From LLD-282 sp964395835 (GTDB lineage: Bacteria; Pseudomonadota; Gammaproteobacteria; Berkiellales; Berkiellaceae): DNA of 64,000 nt. Position 1 is the stretch's first letter. Every line of letters begins with the position of its first letter. Shown here one piece after another: positions 1 to 8,197 of this stretch. The DNA lies in contig CAYNBJ010000001.1 of NCBI GenBank assembly GCA_964395835.1, forward strand, positions 192,869 through 256,868, read 5' to 3'. A program made the translations under genes and the position numbers. The notes below the pieces were generated by a model. The model was not told where the DNA came from. It saw only the letters and a list, made by a program, of their open reading frames with translations, and made no database searches.

Positions 1-431
1 GTATCACACAAGCAGATCTAGCACCTTTCAGCAATGAACAAGAGGAACAACAAAATCTTCTCAATGAAAGCGAAGATTTTTGCAAAAAAATGACATCGGC
101 TCTTGCTGGAAAAGTCAAAGAAGTCCGAATTTCGAAAAGACTCGTCGACTCTCCTTGCTGTCTTGTCGTTGATCATCAGATCAGTCTTCACATGCAAAGA
201 CTATTAAAAGATGCTGGTCAAGATATCGCACACACCTTGCCAATTTTGGAGATCAATCCTCACCATCCTTTGATTGCGCAGATTGAAAAAAGTGATCATG
301 ATATGCAAAAACCTGCCAACTTTCTGTATTCTTTAGCTTTGCTTGCTGAAGGGGGAGATCTCTCCGATCCAGCATCATTCTCTAGAGATATTACAAAGTT
401 ACTCAATGGAGTTGCGTTTCAGGATCTCTAA
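1..431 (+). CDS. htpG: Chaperone HtpG (Hsp90 family), C-terminal part only
   Basis: An open frame enters at the left edge (first full codon at base 3) and gives about 142 residues of the Hsp90 C-terminal dimerisation domain. The stretch KVKEVRISKRLVDSPCCLVV followed by a helix and PILEINPHHPLI matches the HtpG pattern of VK-DVR-S-RL-DSPACLV and PILE-NP-HPL. HtpG is a cytoplasmic ATP-dependent chaperone. The ATPase and middle domains lie outside the window, so intactness of the gene cannot be judged. The ATG at 90 is internal to the frame and not a start. Confidence 0.9.
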   Translation, partial: ITQADLAPFSNEQEEQQNLLNESEDFCKKMTSALAGKVKEVRISKRLVDSPCCLVVDHQISLHMQRLLKDAGQDIAHTLPILEINPHHPLIAQIEKSDHDMQKPANFLYSLALLAEGGDLSDPASFSRDITKLLNGVAFQDL

Positions 432-472
432 TCTATCATATGATTAAGTTATAATATTGGAAGAACAATAAA

Positions 473-919
473 ATGGCACAGGCAGATATTGAATTTCTTA
501 AAGCAGCGCTAGTTCACTATCAAGCCTGTGCCAAATTTTTTCAAGCACCCATTGATTTAACAATGATTCAAAACCGACTCAGCGATGCTGAAGCTAGCTC
601 TGAAGAAGATGGATCTGGCGGTGGTAGCAATGGGCGATCTTATCAAGATTTTTTGCTACCTCTCCCGGATCACCTACAATCTACAGAAAAAGGAATTCCA
701 GATCCAAACCAAATTCAAGCACGCAGAGAAGCCAAAGGAATGAATACTAAACAAGGATACTCTGATAAAAATAGACAACGTGAGGCTCTGAAAGCAAAAA
801 ACACGCTGAAAAATCGACCTGGCGCACCAGCTCCTCAAGCGAAAGAAGAAATACGATATTCTCGAAAAATGAAAATTGCTCCTCGGCCTGGTGGCTATCA
901 TTCCACAGAAGAGGATTAA
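473..919 (+). CDS. Hypothetical soluble basic protein
   Basis: A 148-residue protein of unknown function. It has a short helical N-terminus (residues 1-45), an acidic Ser/Gly linker (about 45-55) and a long polar, Lys/Arg/Gln/Pro-rich tail with no membrane segment or signal peptide. GGAAG at 459-463 lies a suitable distance before the ATG, and TATAAT at 450-455 could be a -10. It ends two bases before the next gene, so the two are probably co-transcribed. The charged disordered tail and the ankyrin neighbours would fit a secreted effector or an accessory protein, but no family is recognised. Confidence 0.6.
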   Translation: MAQADIEFLKAALVHYQACAKFFQAPIDLTMIQNRLSDAEASSEEDGSGGGSNGRSYQDFLLPLPDHLQSTEKGIPDPNQIQARREAKGMNTKQGYSDKNRQREALKAKNTLKNRPGAPAPQAKEEIRYSRKMKIAPRPGGYHSTEED

Positions 920-921
920 AC

Positions 922-2226
922 ATGTCCCTATCTAAAGATATTTTAGACAAAAATACTGATAAAATTTACAGACGAATTAGTGTCGGTATTGCGGTCAATG
1001 ACCACGATGCGTATGGATACACTCCTCTGATTTTGGCTATCATGACAAATCAACCAAATATTGTGGACCTCCTGCTCTCTAAAGGTGCCGATGTCAACAT
1101 GCCCGATTTGTTTGGTCAACCGCCATTACACTGGGCTATCAGAGTTGAATCAGAGCAGATCACATCTCTGCTTTTAAAAAAAGGTGCTTTTCCAAATACT
1201 GTCTCAGCTTACGGCGAACCTTTATTAGTATACCCTTTAATAAAAAAACAAAGTAAAATTGCCGAAAATTTAAGAGCGCATGGGACAAGCCAATCTTGTG
1301 CAGAAGATTATATTTTCTTAAAAAACATCGGGCATCATTTTGATCTGAAAGGATTTGGTCTTTTTAAAAATTACAATCTCCTTATTTATCCTATCGATTA
1401 TCAGGGATTTAGAATAGAATTTTCTCTCAATCATTTGAAAAACTCTTATGAAAGCGCGGTGTTTTCTGGGAAATATACGTCACCTTATCAAAAAAACATT
1501 CTCGAAACACTCGCTCGCAGCTGCAAATTACGATCTTTTAAACAACAAATTGGTTCACATTCTGAAAATCTTGATCTCGAAAGTGCACTCGATGAAATGA
1601 ATTTGTTTCCGATGGCTTTTGATGGCCATGCTGTTTCTGTGATTTATTCATACCCATATTTGATTTTATGCGATCGATCTCAGGGGAGAGAGCACACAGC
1701 AGCGTTGTATTCTATTCCACATCGACTCTCATTAGAGACAATCAAGCACTGGCTGTATGGGAAAAAAAATCGTCTCTACTGGGACAATCTTCCTAAGTAT
1801 TGTGAGGCAAAGTATATTGACTCTTGTCGGATCGATGCTCAAATAAGTGGCAACTGCTCTTGGGCTAATATTGAGCCCTCTGTGATTTTCTTAGATGCAT
1901 TATATCATTACCGAGATCACGGAACTGCTTTTTCATCATGGAAAGAGCGTTATGAAAACTGGTCTTTTTGGAATAAAAATTATGCACTCAATCAGGCATT
2001 CAGTCTTAGTACACAGTTAAGCGGCGATCGCCTCTTAGCACTAAAAGTGACTTTATTAAATATTATTTTAGAAGGCAATGCCCCCCACTCTCTCGAAGAA
2101 AAAATAAAAGAATATCTAAGCAATGAAAAAGCGATGATTGACGAGCTCAAGATAGCACATGAGATTAATCACACAGTATGGTGTAAGAATTTCAGAAAAT
2201 TCTCCTCCTCCTTTCTGTTGAGATAG
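922..2226 (+). CDS. Ankyrin-repeat protein with possible permuted papain-like domain
   Basis: This 434-residue protein has ankyrin repeats at about residues 30-120 (GYTPLILAI, then LLLSKGADVN; PPLHWAIR, then LLLKKGAFPN). A larger C-terminal region of about 290 residues follows. It contains GHAVSV (His236), ILCDRS (Asp251) and QISGNCSWAN (Gln307, Cys312). A His-Asp-Cys order is a circular permutation of the papain order. From memory, the Legionella effector AnkH also combines ankyrin repeats with a cysteine-protease-like domain, so an effector role is plausible. Catalysis is inference only. It is packed between two other orphan genes with no signal peptide. Confidence 0.75.
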   Translation: MSLSKDILDKNTDKIYRRISVGIAVNDHDAYGYTPLILAIMTNQPNIVDLLLSKGADVNMPDLFGQPPLHWAIRVESEQITSLLLKKGAFPNTVSAYGEPLLVYPLIKKQSKIAENLRAHGTSQSCAEDYIFLKNIGHHFDLKGFGLFKNYNLLIYPIDYQGFRIEFSLNHLKNSYESAVFSGKYTSPYQKNILETLARSCKLRSFKQQIGSHSENLDLESALDEMNLFPMAFDGHAVSVIYSYPYLILCDRSQGREHTAALYSIPHRLSLETIKHWLYGKKNRLYWDNLPKYCEAKYIDSCRIDAQISGNCSWANIEPSVIFLDALYHYRDHGTAFSSWKERYENWSFWNKNYALNQAFSLSTQLSGDRLLALKVTLLNIILEGNAPHSLEEKIKEYLSNEKAMIDELKIAHEINHTVWCKNFRKFSSSFLLR

Positions 2227-2276
2227 CACTTCCTGGGCTACACTTAATAGCAATAATCCTTAGGTGCATCGTAACT

Positions 2277-3284
2277 ATGAATAGGCCCAAATGGCTCACC
2301 CTTCCTCAGAAAACTCCTCAATGGGTCTTAAAAATTTCAAAGATTATTGAAATGTATGCCGTAAATTTTTTTGGAAAAACGACAGATCTTGCAGATAATG
2401 CAGCGCTTTTGGAGATTCATCGCATTGTTGAAAAAAACGATCTCAAAGCTTTGAAAATTTTACTTGCAAAAGAACACGTATCTTTCGATATTCCCAATGA
2501 CAAAGGTGACACACCTTTATTTATAGCTGCTGCAAAAGGTTTCATAGAGATCGGTGAATTTCTGATTGCTCAAAAAGTTCAGATAGATGTGATTAATATT
2601 TTAGGTAAAAGTCCTTTATGCATTGCTGCTGAAAATGGTCAAAATGGATTCATGCAAATCTTGATTCAAGCGGGTGCAAACATACATATCACTGATAAAG
2701 ATCTGAATAATCTTTTACAGTTATCGGTGATTGCGGAACAACATCAATCTCTTATCTTTCTTTTAGAATATCCTGATATCGCCATCAACCATACAAATCG
2801 CTTTGGACAAACCCCCTTAATTCTGGCCACTGAAAAAAATCTAAGCGAATCAGTCAAAGCATTAATTGCCAAAGGGGCATCTCTCAATTTATCTGATCAC
2901 GACGGCTGGTCACCTTTAATGTATGCTGTCAAAAAAGGCACTGAAGATTTAGTGAGTATTTTTATTGCGAATAATGCAGATTTACAAACACACGATTTAG
3001 AATTTAAACAAACCCCTTATTTGATTGCCTGTAGAGCTGGGCAAATTTCTAGCATGAAAATTTTACTCAAACATGGGGCAAAATCAGATGATAGGGATTA
3101 CTATAATAGAACAGCACTCCATATTGCTGTGGAAATTAATAATCTTGAAATGGTTCGTTTTGTTATAGATCAGAATCCTGATCTTTTAGCAAAAGATCGT
3201 TTCGGGCTGACTGCCTTAGAATGGGCTATTGTTAATGCATCTGCAGACATCGTGAAAGCCATTCGTGATGCCTATAAAAAATAA
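2277..3284 (+). CDS. Ankyrin-repeat protein
   Basis: A 335-residue protein made almost wholly of about eight ankyrin repeats, from about residue 45 to the end. Repeat signatures include GDTPLFIAAAKG, GKSPLCIAAENG, GQTPLILATEKN, GWSPLMYAVKKG and NRTALHIAVEIN. The repeats act as protein-protein interaction scaffolds and are common among effectors of intracellular bacteria. There is no signal peptide, membrane segment or enzymatic domain. AGGTG lies nine bases before the ATG. It follows another ankyrin gene by 50 bases and the next gene by 14, which suggests one transcription unit. Confidence 0.85.
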   Translation: MNRPKWLTLPQKTPQWVLKISKIIEMYAVNFFGKTTDLADNAALLEIHRIVEKNDLKALKILLAKEHVSFDIPNDKGDTPLFIAAAKGFIEIGEFLIAQKVQIDVINILGKSPLCIAAENGQNGFMQILIQAGANIHITDKDLNNLLQLSVIAEQHQSLIFLLEYPDIAINHTNRFGQTPLILATEKNLSESVKALIAKGASLNLSDHDGWSPLMYAVKKGTEDLVSIFIANNADLQTHDLEFKQTPYLIACRAGQISSMKILLKHGAKSDDRDYYNRTALHIAVEINNLEMVRFVIDQNPDLLAKDRFGLTALEWAIVNASADIVKAIRDAYKK

Positions 3285-3298
3285 GGAGAAATTATATT

Positions 3299-4066
3299 AT
3301 GTTTTGGCGTGTCTTTTCTATTTTTTCTATGAGTTTTTTGTCTTTTTTACATAAAAATCCGTTTTTAGAAGCAAACATTCTCTTCATATCACAAAGTTTA
3401 CTGGCCTACATTTCTCCTTTCGCGCGTTTAGGCTTCCTCGCTCTCAGTATATCGTGGACCTCTTATAAAACATGGTTAATCTGTTTAACGGGATTGCAAA
3501 TGCTCTCTCAAAAACAAACCTATTTAAAACACAAAGAACCCTCTCAAGTGTTGGTACCTAATCTGATAGCCATATGCCTTTTATCTTTTGCGATCAGTCT
3601 ATCCTGGAGACAATCGATATGCACCTTGGCCTTATATCTTTTATGGTCTTTATCTATTCCTTTTTTATACGGTCAACGGCAAAATTTAAAAAATATTTTT
3701 TATAAGTCACTTGGTCGTTATCTGATTGGACTTGTTCTTCTTGCCTTTGCAGTCATGCAAACATCCAATTTTATTTTTATTCACCTTTTATTTATCGGAT
3801 TTGTCTTAGCTGTTTCTTTCAATATGTTATCAATTCTCGAGTCTTCAGCACTCTCTGTTTTGCTGATGTTCCGATTAGTTTCTGCTCAACCTGTAGATTT
3901 TTTTATTATGCTTGCCTTATGTTGGATACAAATTTGTGCACTCTATCGAGGTCTCCTTTATGTTCAAAACACCGCTTCAACAACACACTATTCTCGAAAA
4001 CTTGGAACTGAAATCAATGATCAGTCTGTGCCCTTCGGCGCAAATTTGTCTACATCTGAGCGCTGA
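3299..4066 (+). CDS. Hypothetical polytopic membrane protein
   Basis: A 255-residue hydrophobic protein with about six to seven predicted membrane segments, ending in a polar tail of about 35 residues. AAGGAG sits just before the start, giving a strong ribosome binding site. No family is recognised. Its last 107 bases overlap the next gene in another frame, an arrangement seen when two products are translationally coupled. It follows the second ankyrin gene by 14 bases. Confidence 0.65.
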   Translation: MFWRVFSIFSMSFLSFLHKNPFLEANILFISQSLLAYISPFARLGFLALSISWTSYKTWLICLTGLQMLSQKQTYLKHKEPSQVLVPNLIAICLLSFAISLSWRQSICTLALYLLWSLSIPFLYGQRQNLKNIFYKSLGRYLIGLVLLAFAVMQTSNFIFIHLLFIGFVLAVSFNMLSILESSALSVLLMFRLVSAQPVDFFIMLALCWIQICALYRGLLYVQNTASTTHYSRKLGTEINDQSVPFGANLSTSER

Positions 4067-4445
4067 AAAAAGTTTTTTTAACCATCAACTAAAATCATTT
4101 TTTCAATTTGACACGTTTCTGCGTTTTATCAGCTATCGTGAGAAAAACTGTCGTGCTCAAGACAGTCTATGGTCAGAATTAAAAAATGAAGGCGAGACAC
4201 TTGAATGGAACATGCACTCTTTCGAAAAAACACTACGCTCTTTAGAAAAAGAAAGCCTCGTGATTATTGAAGATCTCTCCTTATCATGGGAAGAATGGGA
4301 ATGGCTCACCTTAATCTTAGAAAAAGCATTAGCTGTGCGCTATATTTTTTCAGTCTCAATGCTTTCTCTGTCTTCAGAAAATTGGGAGAGTTTAGACATG
4401 ATTCCCTATCGAGATGAAGTCTTTTATGGGTACAGGCGTCAATGA
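3960..4445 (+). CDS. Hypothetical protein overlapping the membrane protein gene
   Basis: The open frame begins at 3912, but the ATG at 3960 follows GAGGT at suitable spacing and is preferred, giving 161 residues (MFKTPLQQH...). The protein is acidic and helical, without membrane segments or known motifs. It overlaps the preceding gene by 107 bases and its last seven bases overlap the convergent downstream gene. The overlap suggests translational coupling, perhaps as a cytoplasmic partner of the membrane protein. No function can be assigned. Confidence 0.55.
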   Translation: MFKTPLQQHTILENLELKSMISLCPSAQICLHLSAEKSFFNHQLKSFFQFDTFLRFISYREKNCRAQDSLWSELKNEGETLEWNMHSFEKTLRSLEKESLVIIEDLSLSWEEWEWLTLILEKALAVRYIFSVSMLSLSSENWESLDMIPYRDEVFYGYRRQ

Positions 4446-5272
4446 GTTTTTTTATCCTCAATAGGAGGCACTAAGTTCTGAGATGAATGCGAGACAAAAA
4501 ATTTTGAGAAAAATTTTGAGAAAAATCTAGTCCATGAAGGATACAAGTCAGGATATAGCTGAGCTAAGACCTGCTGTTCTTCAGGATGCATTTGATACTC
4601 TGGCTCCAATGTCACTAAAGAACTCTGAGTCTGTACTAACACACCTGTAGAATTTTGAATTTTAAAAGACAAATCAATCATCAGGGATTCTTCTCGTAAT
4701 TGAGAGTGAAAGGATCCGATTTCTAAAATAAACGGAGCGTAAAAAAATAGACCGCCCCATGATGTTGTGCTCACAAAATCAAAATGATCATGCCAACTTT
4801 GCGCTATCCGATCTTTTTTATGTAAGAAGGGCGCTCGATTTTGTGTTTGAAAAGAAACCACGCTGTTTTCTAAAGAGACCAGCTGATCTTCGCAATAACG
4901 TAAAGTTGTGATCACTTCCTTTTTTAAAAGAACCCTCGCATCTATCAGAAAAACTTTTTCTTCTTTGAGATAAGGAATAAACTTTTTTATAGCTGACCCA
5001 GCTGCAATACGATCAGGCATGGTAAGCACAGTAATCCGTGAATCTAGTTCTGCTGGAAAATTTTTCAGCACAGACGGTGGTTTTTCAAGATTCAAAATAA
5101 CAATTGTATAGGCAAAAAAAGGCCCGTAGGTAGAAACCGATGTATACAATTGATTTAAAGCTTCTGTATGCTCGCAGTAAAGAACAAATGTTATTGGTAG
5201 CACTCTGGATATCTTTTCTATATTTTTGATAAAAGTCTTAGGTATTGTAAAAATACCTGTATGATAAATCAA
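4439..5272 (-). CDS. Glycosyltransferase family 2-like protein (divergent)
   Basis: A 277-residue protein whose layout resembles a GT-A glycosyltransferase. A central VFLIDARVLL aligns with the usual strand-Asp-x-Asp region, although the second Asp is replaced by Arg. Later, GGLFFYAPFILEIGSF followed by EESLMIDLSFKI resembles the G-F-RR-F-E-GGFDE ... ED-DL-R acceptor-site block. Loss of part of the metal-binding motif makes activity uncertain. The C-terminus has a short duplication (FSKFFSKFF) from a tandem DNA repeat near 4490. It is convergent with the previous gene. The family call is inferred from pattern only. Confidence 0.45.
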   Translation of the reverse strand: MIYHTGIFTIPKTFIKNIEKISRVLPITFVLYCEHTEALNQLYTSVSTYGPFFAYTIVILNLEKPPSVLKNFPAELDSRITVLTMPDRIAAGSAIKKFIPYLKEEKVFLIDARVLLKKEVITTLRYCEDQLVSLENSVVSFQTQNRAPFLHKKDRIAQSWHDHFDFVSTTSWGGLFFYAPFILEIGSFHSQLREESLMIDLSFKIQNSTGVLVQTQSSLVTLEPEYQMHPEEQQVLAQLYPDLYPSWTRFFSKFFSKFFVSHSSQNLVPPIEDKKTH

Positions 5273-5523
5273 GATTTTTGATTACAAAGCTGTAAATATA
5301 TCGGTATGAATAATTTTTCACAGAACCGTCAACGCAGATTGCTCATTGCATAGACCGTATAAAAAAAGAAACATCTTTTTGCAGAAAACATTTTCCGCAA
5401 AATTTGACACAGATTTTAACACGATCCTGAAAGGAACCCACACTCTCCAGATACGTGCAAAATATCTCCTCCAATCAGACCTTTGATTGAACAAAAGGCA
5501 TTTATATTGTAAGAGCTCTATGC

Positions 5524-5552
5524 TTGTGCTCTCTTTGCAGATTTGACATAAT
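5524..5552 (+). promoter_or_regulatory. Promoter of tRNA-Thr
   Basis: TTGTGC at 5524-5529 and CATAAT at 5547-5552 are separated by 17 bases, close to the sigma-70 consensus. The predicted transcription start falls a few bases before the mature tRNA 5' end at 5562. Confidence 0.55.
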
Positions 5553-5561
5553 ATCATTATC

Positions 5562-5634
5562 GCCGATTTAGCTCAGTCGGTAGAGCAACCGTCTCGTAAG
5601 CGGTAGGTCGCCAGTTCGATTCTGGCAATCGGCA
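5562..5634 (+). tRNA. tRNA-Thr (anticodon CGT)
   Basis: A 73-base cloverleaf with acceptor stem GCCGATT/AATCGGC, D-arm GCTC...GAGC, anticodon stem ACCGT/GCGGT around loop CTCGTAA, and T-arm GCCAG TTCGATT CTGGC. Anticodon CGT reads ACG. CCA is not encoded and must be added after transcription. It stands alone between the glycosyltransferase-like gene and the pilin-like operon. Confidence 0.95.
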
Positions 5635-5635
5635 A

Positions 5636-6013
5636 TCAAAAAGAAAACAACGATACACTCAGCCACGCTAGAAAAAAACACGAATACAGAGGAACTTGGT
5701 TCTTTTTATCTTTCAAATAGAAAGAAAAACATGTCGCAATCAAAGAAATTTTTAAAAAAACCTCTAATTTTTCTTTATTCAACACACCGAACAATAAAAC
5801 CAAGTCGGCAAAATACCATTTTCTTTGAGAAACAATCGCGTGTAGCGTAATAAAAAAAAGAAAAAAGATTAAAATTTCTGGTTTTTCATGAGTCTGCATC
5901 AAAAACATACTACTCATAAAACAAAACAATCCGAAACCTGAAACACAATGAAACCTCAAGTCCTCATAGGCTAAATAGACAAAACTCACAAAAAATAAAA
6001 TCTGTGCAAACAT
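5636..6013 (-). CDS. Short divergent prepilin peptidase (A24-like)
   Basis: A 125-residue, very hydrophobic protein with about four membrane segments. The first aspartate motif of A24 prepilin peptidases is visible as YEDLRFHCVSGFG (Asp18). The second, normally GD-x-K, appears as FADLVLLFG (Asp70) without the glycine or lysine. The N-terminal N-methyltransferase region of full-length PilD/GspO is absent, so it is the size of archaeal-type or minimal peptidases. It is the last gene of a four-gene minus-strand operon whose first gene encodes a pilin-like protein, its likely substrate. Context supports the call more than similarity does. Confidence 0.5.
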   Translation of the reverse strand: MFAQILFFVSFVYLAYEDLRFHCVSGFGLFCFMSSMFLMQTHEKPEILIFFLFFITLHAIVSQRKWYFADLVLLFGVLNKEKLEVFLKISLIATCFSFYLKDKKNQVPLYSCFFLAWLSVSLFSF

Positions 6014-6014
6014 A

Positions 6015-6770
6015 TTACAAATATGGTTGATAACTTTGCTCTAGCAAAGGAACCAGCGTCATCACAAAGAATATCAGCATAGCTATATCTATAATCGCTC
6101 CAATGTAACGTCTCCGACTGACACAATCTCTTTTTTTAAACACACCCCAATAATATTGATACAGCATCAAAGTCTTATCCAAAGAATGAGAAATTTGATA
6201 GAGATCTTTCCACATGTTTTTTTCGTATCGAGTACGAAGATATTGAGGACTGGGAATAGAATCTATAAATTGCATATCTTTTTTAGGATCAGTGGATGTC
6301 ATAAAAAGTTTTGCAATATACACCCGATAATCGAGCCAAGACCACCACTCATAAAAAACCATACAACATAAGAGTAAAACAAGTATCATCTTTTCATCAT
6401 ATAAACTCAGAATCTTTTGAGAATATGCAAAAACACTCACAATCAAAAATCGGAACAACGACATATACGGATATGGGCACGGATGAGACTGTGATAAAAG
6501 ATAAAAAATTTTCTGAAAATGCTCTATTGTTATGAAAGGCGAATCAAAAGAAAAGCCAAAATGCGATCCAACTTGGGTCAAGCTCATGCCTTGCTCTAAT
6601 TTTTTATAAATATAGCGAAAAAAGAACCGCACCAGCATTGAAGGATGATAGCGACTTTCTAAATCAAAATATTCTTTAAGACTCAGATCGGAATGATGTG
6701 AGAGATCGATCAGCAAAGCAAGCTCTTTAATAAGAAAAGACAGTACGGTAGCGTAGAGATAAAAAATCAT
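6015..6770 (-). CDS. GspF/PilC-like inner-membrane platform protein
   Basis: About 251 residues with a cytoplasmic helical N-terminal domain, membrane segments in the middle, and a C-terminal hydrophobic helix ending the protein, as in GspF, PilC and ComGB. It is much shorter than the usual 400 residues and seems to hold a single GspF half. The frame opens at TTG 6824, but ATG 6770 follows AGGA and reduces overlap with the upstream ATPase gene. It lies one base before the peptidase gene. Platform proteins transmit the ATPase motion to pilin assembly. The assignment rests on position and topology. Confidence 0.5.
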   Translation of the reverse strand: MIFYLYATVLSFLIKELALLIDLSHHSDLSLKEYFDLESRYHPSMLVRFFFRYIYKKLEQGMSLTQVGSHFGFSFDSPFITIEHFQKIFYLLSQSHPCPYPYMSLFRFLIVSVFAYSQKILSLYDEKMILVLLLCCMVFYEWWSWLDYRVYIAKLFMTSTDPKKDMQFIDSIPSPQYLRTRYEKNMWKDLYQISHSLDKTLMLYQYYWGVFKKRDCVSRRRYIGAIIDIAMLIFFVMTLVPLLEQSYQPYL

Positions 6771-7563
6771 CAAAGAGATATCCTGCAGAGATAGAAAAGT
6801 TTTCCACAATAAAAACAGCGTCAATCATCATATGCTGCATCTCTGTTTGATATGAACGCGCTTTAATTATAAACTCCTGTATATTTTGAGCATGTGCAGT
6901 TGTTAAGACACTAATCGTTGATAATCCTAAAAATGAAACGAAGCCCCAATCATGGCTATTTCGCGCTTCACCAAGACCCACATAATCAATATCGCATCGC
7001 AAACATGCTGAGGCATATTCGTGACTTTTCATCGACTCATATTTAAGCTGGACTATGCTATCTATCGGTTTTTCTATGGGCTCCTCAAAACTCATAATGC
7101 TTTTCGCATTTCGTGCATAACGTGCTAATAAATCATAGTAATAAGTTGTTTTTCCACTATGCAAACCACCGACTAAAACACAAATCGAACCACGTTTTTG
7201 ATCCAGAGAATCCAGCATAGTCCAAAACTCCGAACGATATATACACTCGTGAGTACTAATGGTTTTATGAATACGCAAAACCACATACTGATGCGGATAG
7301 GGCGAAAAGGCAATCCGAAGCGAGAGAGATTGCACAATGCAAGAACAGTCTTGAAAATGCGCGCTTCTAGCCGCACTGTAGTCGCTATGAAACTTGAGCC
7401 ACTCTATTAATTCCGACCACTGCACTAGACTCACAGTTTGGCTGCTCAAGGTGAAACGCTGAGACCGAAAAGAAAAATATTTTTGTGTGCATGTAGAAAG
7501 AACATGAATATCTTGAGCTCCCAACCGCAAAGCTTGCTCCAAAAGCTGATCAACTAAGCGCAT
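6727..7563 (-). CDS. GspE/PilB/PilT-family secretion ATPase (short)
   Basis: A 278-residue traffic ATPase. It has Walker A GGLHSGKT (residues 132-139), an aspartate-box-like FEEPIE (159-164), Walker B DYVGLGEAR (193-201) and a histidine box TTAHA (221-225). It starts directly with the domain that begins LGAQDIHV, as in ComGA and PilT, without the long N-terminal domain of GspE. Such ATPases energise assembly or retraction of type IV pili and competence pseudopili at the inner membrane. It overlaps the upstream pilin-like gene by 14 bases and the downstream platform gene, which indicates tight coupling. Confidence 0.75.
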   Translation of the reverse strand: MRLVDQLLEQALRLGAQDIHVLSTCTQKYFSFRSQRFTLSSQTVSLVQWSELIEWLKFHSDYSAARSAHFQDCSCIVQSLSLRIAFSPYPHQYVVLRIHKTISTHECIYRSEFWTMLDSLDQKRGSICVLVGGLHSGKTTYYYDLLARYARNAKSIMSFEEPIEKPIDSIVQLKYESMKSHEYASACLRCDIDYVGLGEARNSHDWGFVSFLGLSTISVLTTAHAQNIQEFIIKARSYQTEMQHMMIDAVFIVENFSISAGYLFDDFLSLRYRTVFSY

Positions 7564-7963
7564 AACACAAATAGGTTTTCATGGAAACACTCGCATCATA
7601 ATCACAATTCCAATGAATTTTATAATTTTCAAAATATGGCTCCAATCGCAAATGCCCTTCCTCATTTTCTCCTTCCATAAAAATAGCCTCTAAAGCCTCC
7701 CCATCCCAAACAATCTGTGATGCCCCCAGATCGGAACCACAATCTAAGTCCTCAGATGAGGGTAGCTCTCCTTTAAGCAAAATATATTGGTAAATTTCCA
7801 CTTGGATTTGTTGAATGGATTGAATAAAATCTTGTGCTTTCATTTTATTCATCAATAAGCGATAAGACGGCAGAGCATAATGCAAAGATAAGGCAACCAA
7901 AGAGACGTACATCATCATATCAATGAAAGAAAAGGCACGATACTTTCTATCAAAAAATTTCAT
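7550..7963 (-). CDS. Type IV pilin-like protein (pseudopilin)
   Basis: A 137-residue protein with a class III signal-like N-terminus: nine mostly polar residues, then A-FSFIDMMM and a hydrophobic helix to about residue 34. In typical pilins the +5 residue after cleavage is Glu; here it is Asp15, and Ala rather than Gly occupies -1. Three cysteines lie in the soluble part. It heads the ATPase-platform-peptidase operon and is the only pilin seen. It could form a competence-type pseudopilus. Divergence of the processing site is notable. Confidence 0.6.
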   Translation of the reverse strand: MKFFDRKYRAFSFIDMMMYVSLVALSLHYALPSYRLLMNKMKAQDFIQSIQQIQVEIYQYILLKGELPSSEDLDCGSDLGASQIVWDGEALEAIFMEGENEEGHLRLEPYFENYKIHWNCDYDASVSMKTYLCYALS

Positions 7964-8066
7964 TATGGACTCTCAATGCTCAAAACTGCGTCTAATCTAA
8001 GAGAGTTCCCTCAAAAAAGCAATAACCAGCCAAATGAAGAATTTTGCACAAAACACTCGTTCATAG

Positions 8067-8095
8067 TTGCTCTCTTGAATCTTCCATGATAGTAT
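8067..8095 (+). promoter_or_regulatory. Promoter of tRNA-Ser
   Basis: TTGCTC at 8067-8072 and TAGTAT at 8090-8095 are 17 bases apart, and TGA just before the -10 gives an extended -10. The expected transcription start lies about 8 bases upstream of the mature tRNA. Confidence 0.4.
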
Positions 8096-8109
8096 GAAGG
8101 GGTATTGAC

Positions 8110-8197
8110 GGAAGGTTGCCCGAGAGGCCGATGGGGCTCGCCTGGAAAGTGAGTTTAGCGCAAGCTAACAAGGGTTCGAATCCCTTACCTTCCTCCA
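8110..8197 (+). tRNA. tRNA-Ser (anticodon GGA)
   Basis: A class II tRNA with acceptor stem GGAAGGT/ACCTTCC, anticodon loop CTGGAAA (GGA, reading TCC and TCT), a long variable arm TTAGCGCAAGCTAA and T-arm AGGG TTCGAAT CCCT. CCA is encoded at 8195-8197. The discriminator base reads T, whereas the Escherichia coli serine tRNA has G. Confidence 0.95.

Noticed and set aside
5318..5557. Minus-strand frame of 79 codons before tRNA-Thr
   Set aside because: It covers the tRNA promoter, has no ribosome site and no protein-like pattern beyond chance.
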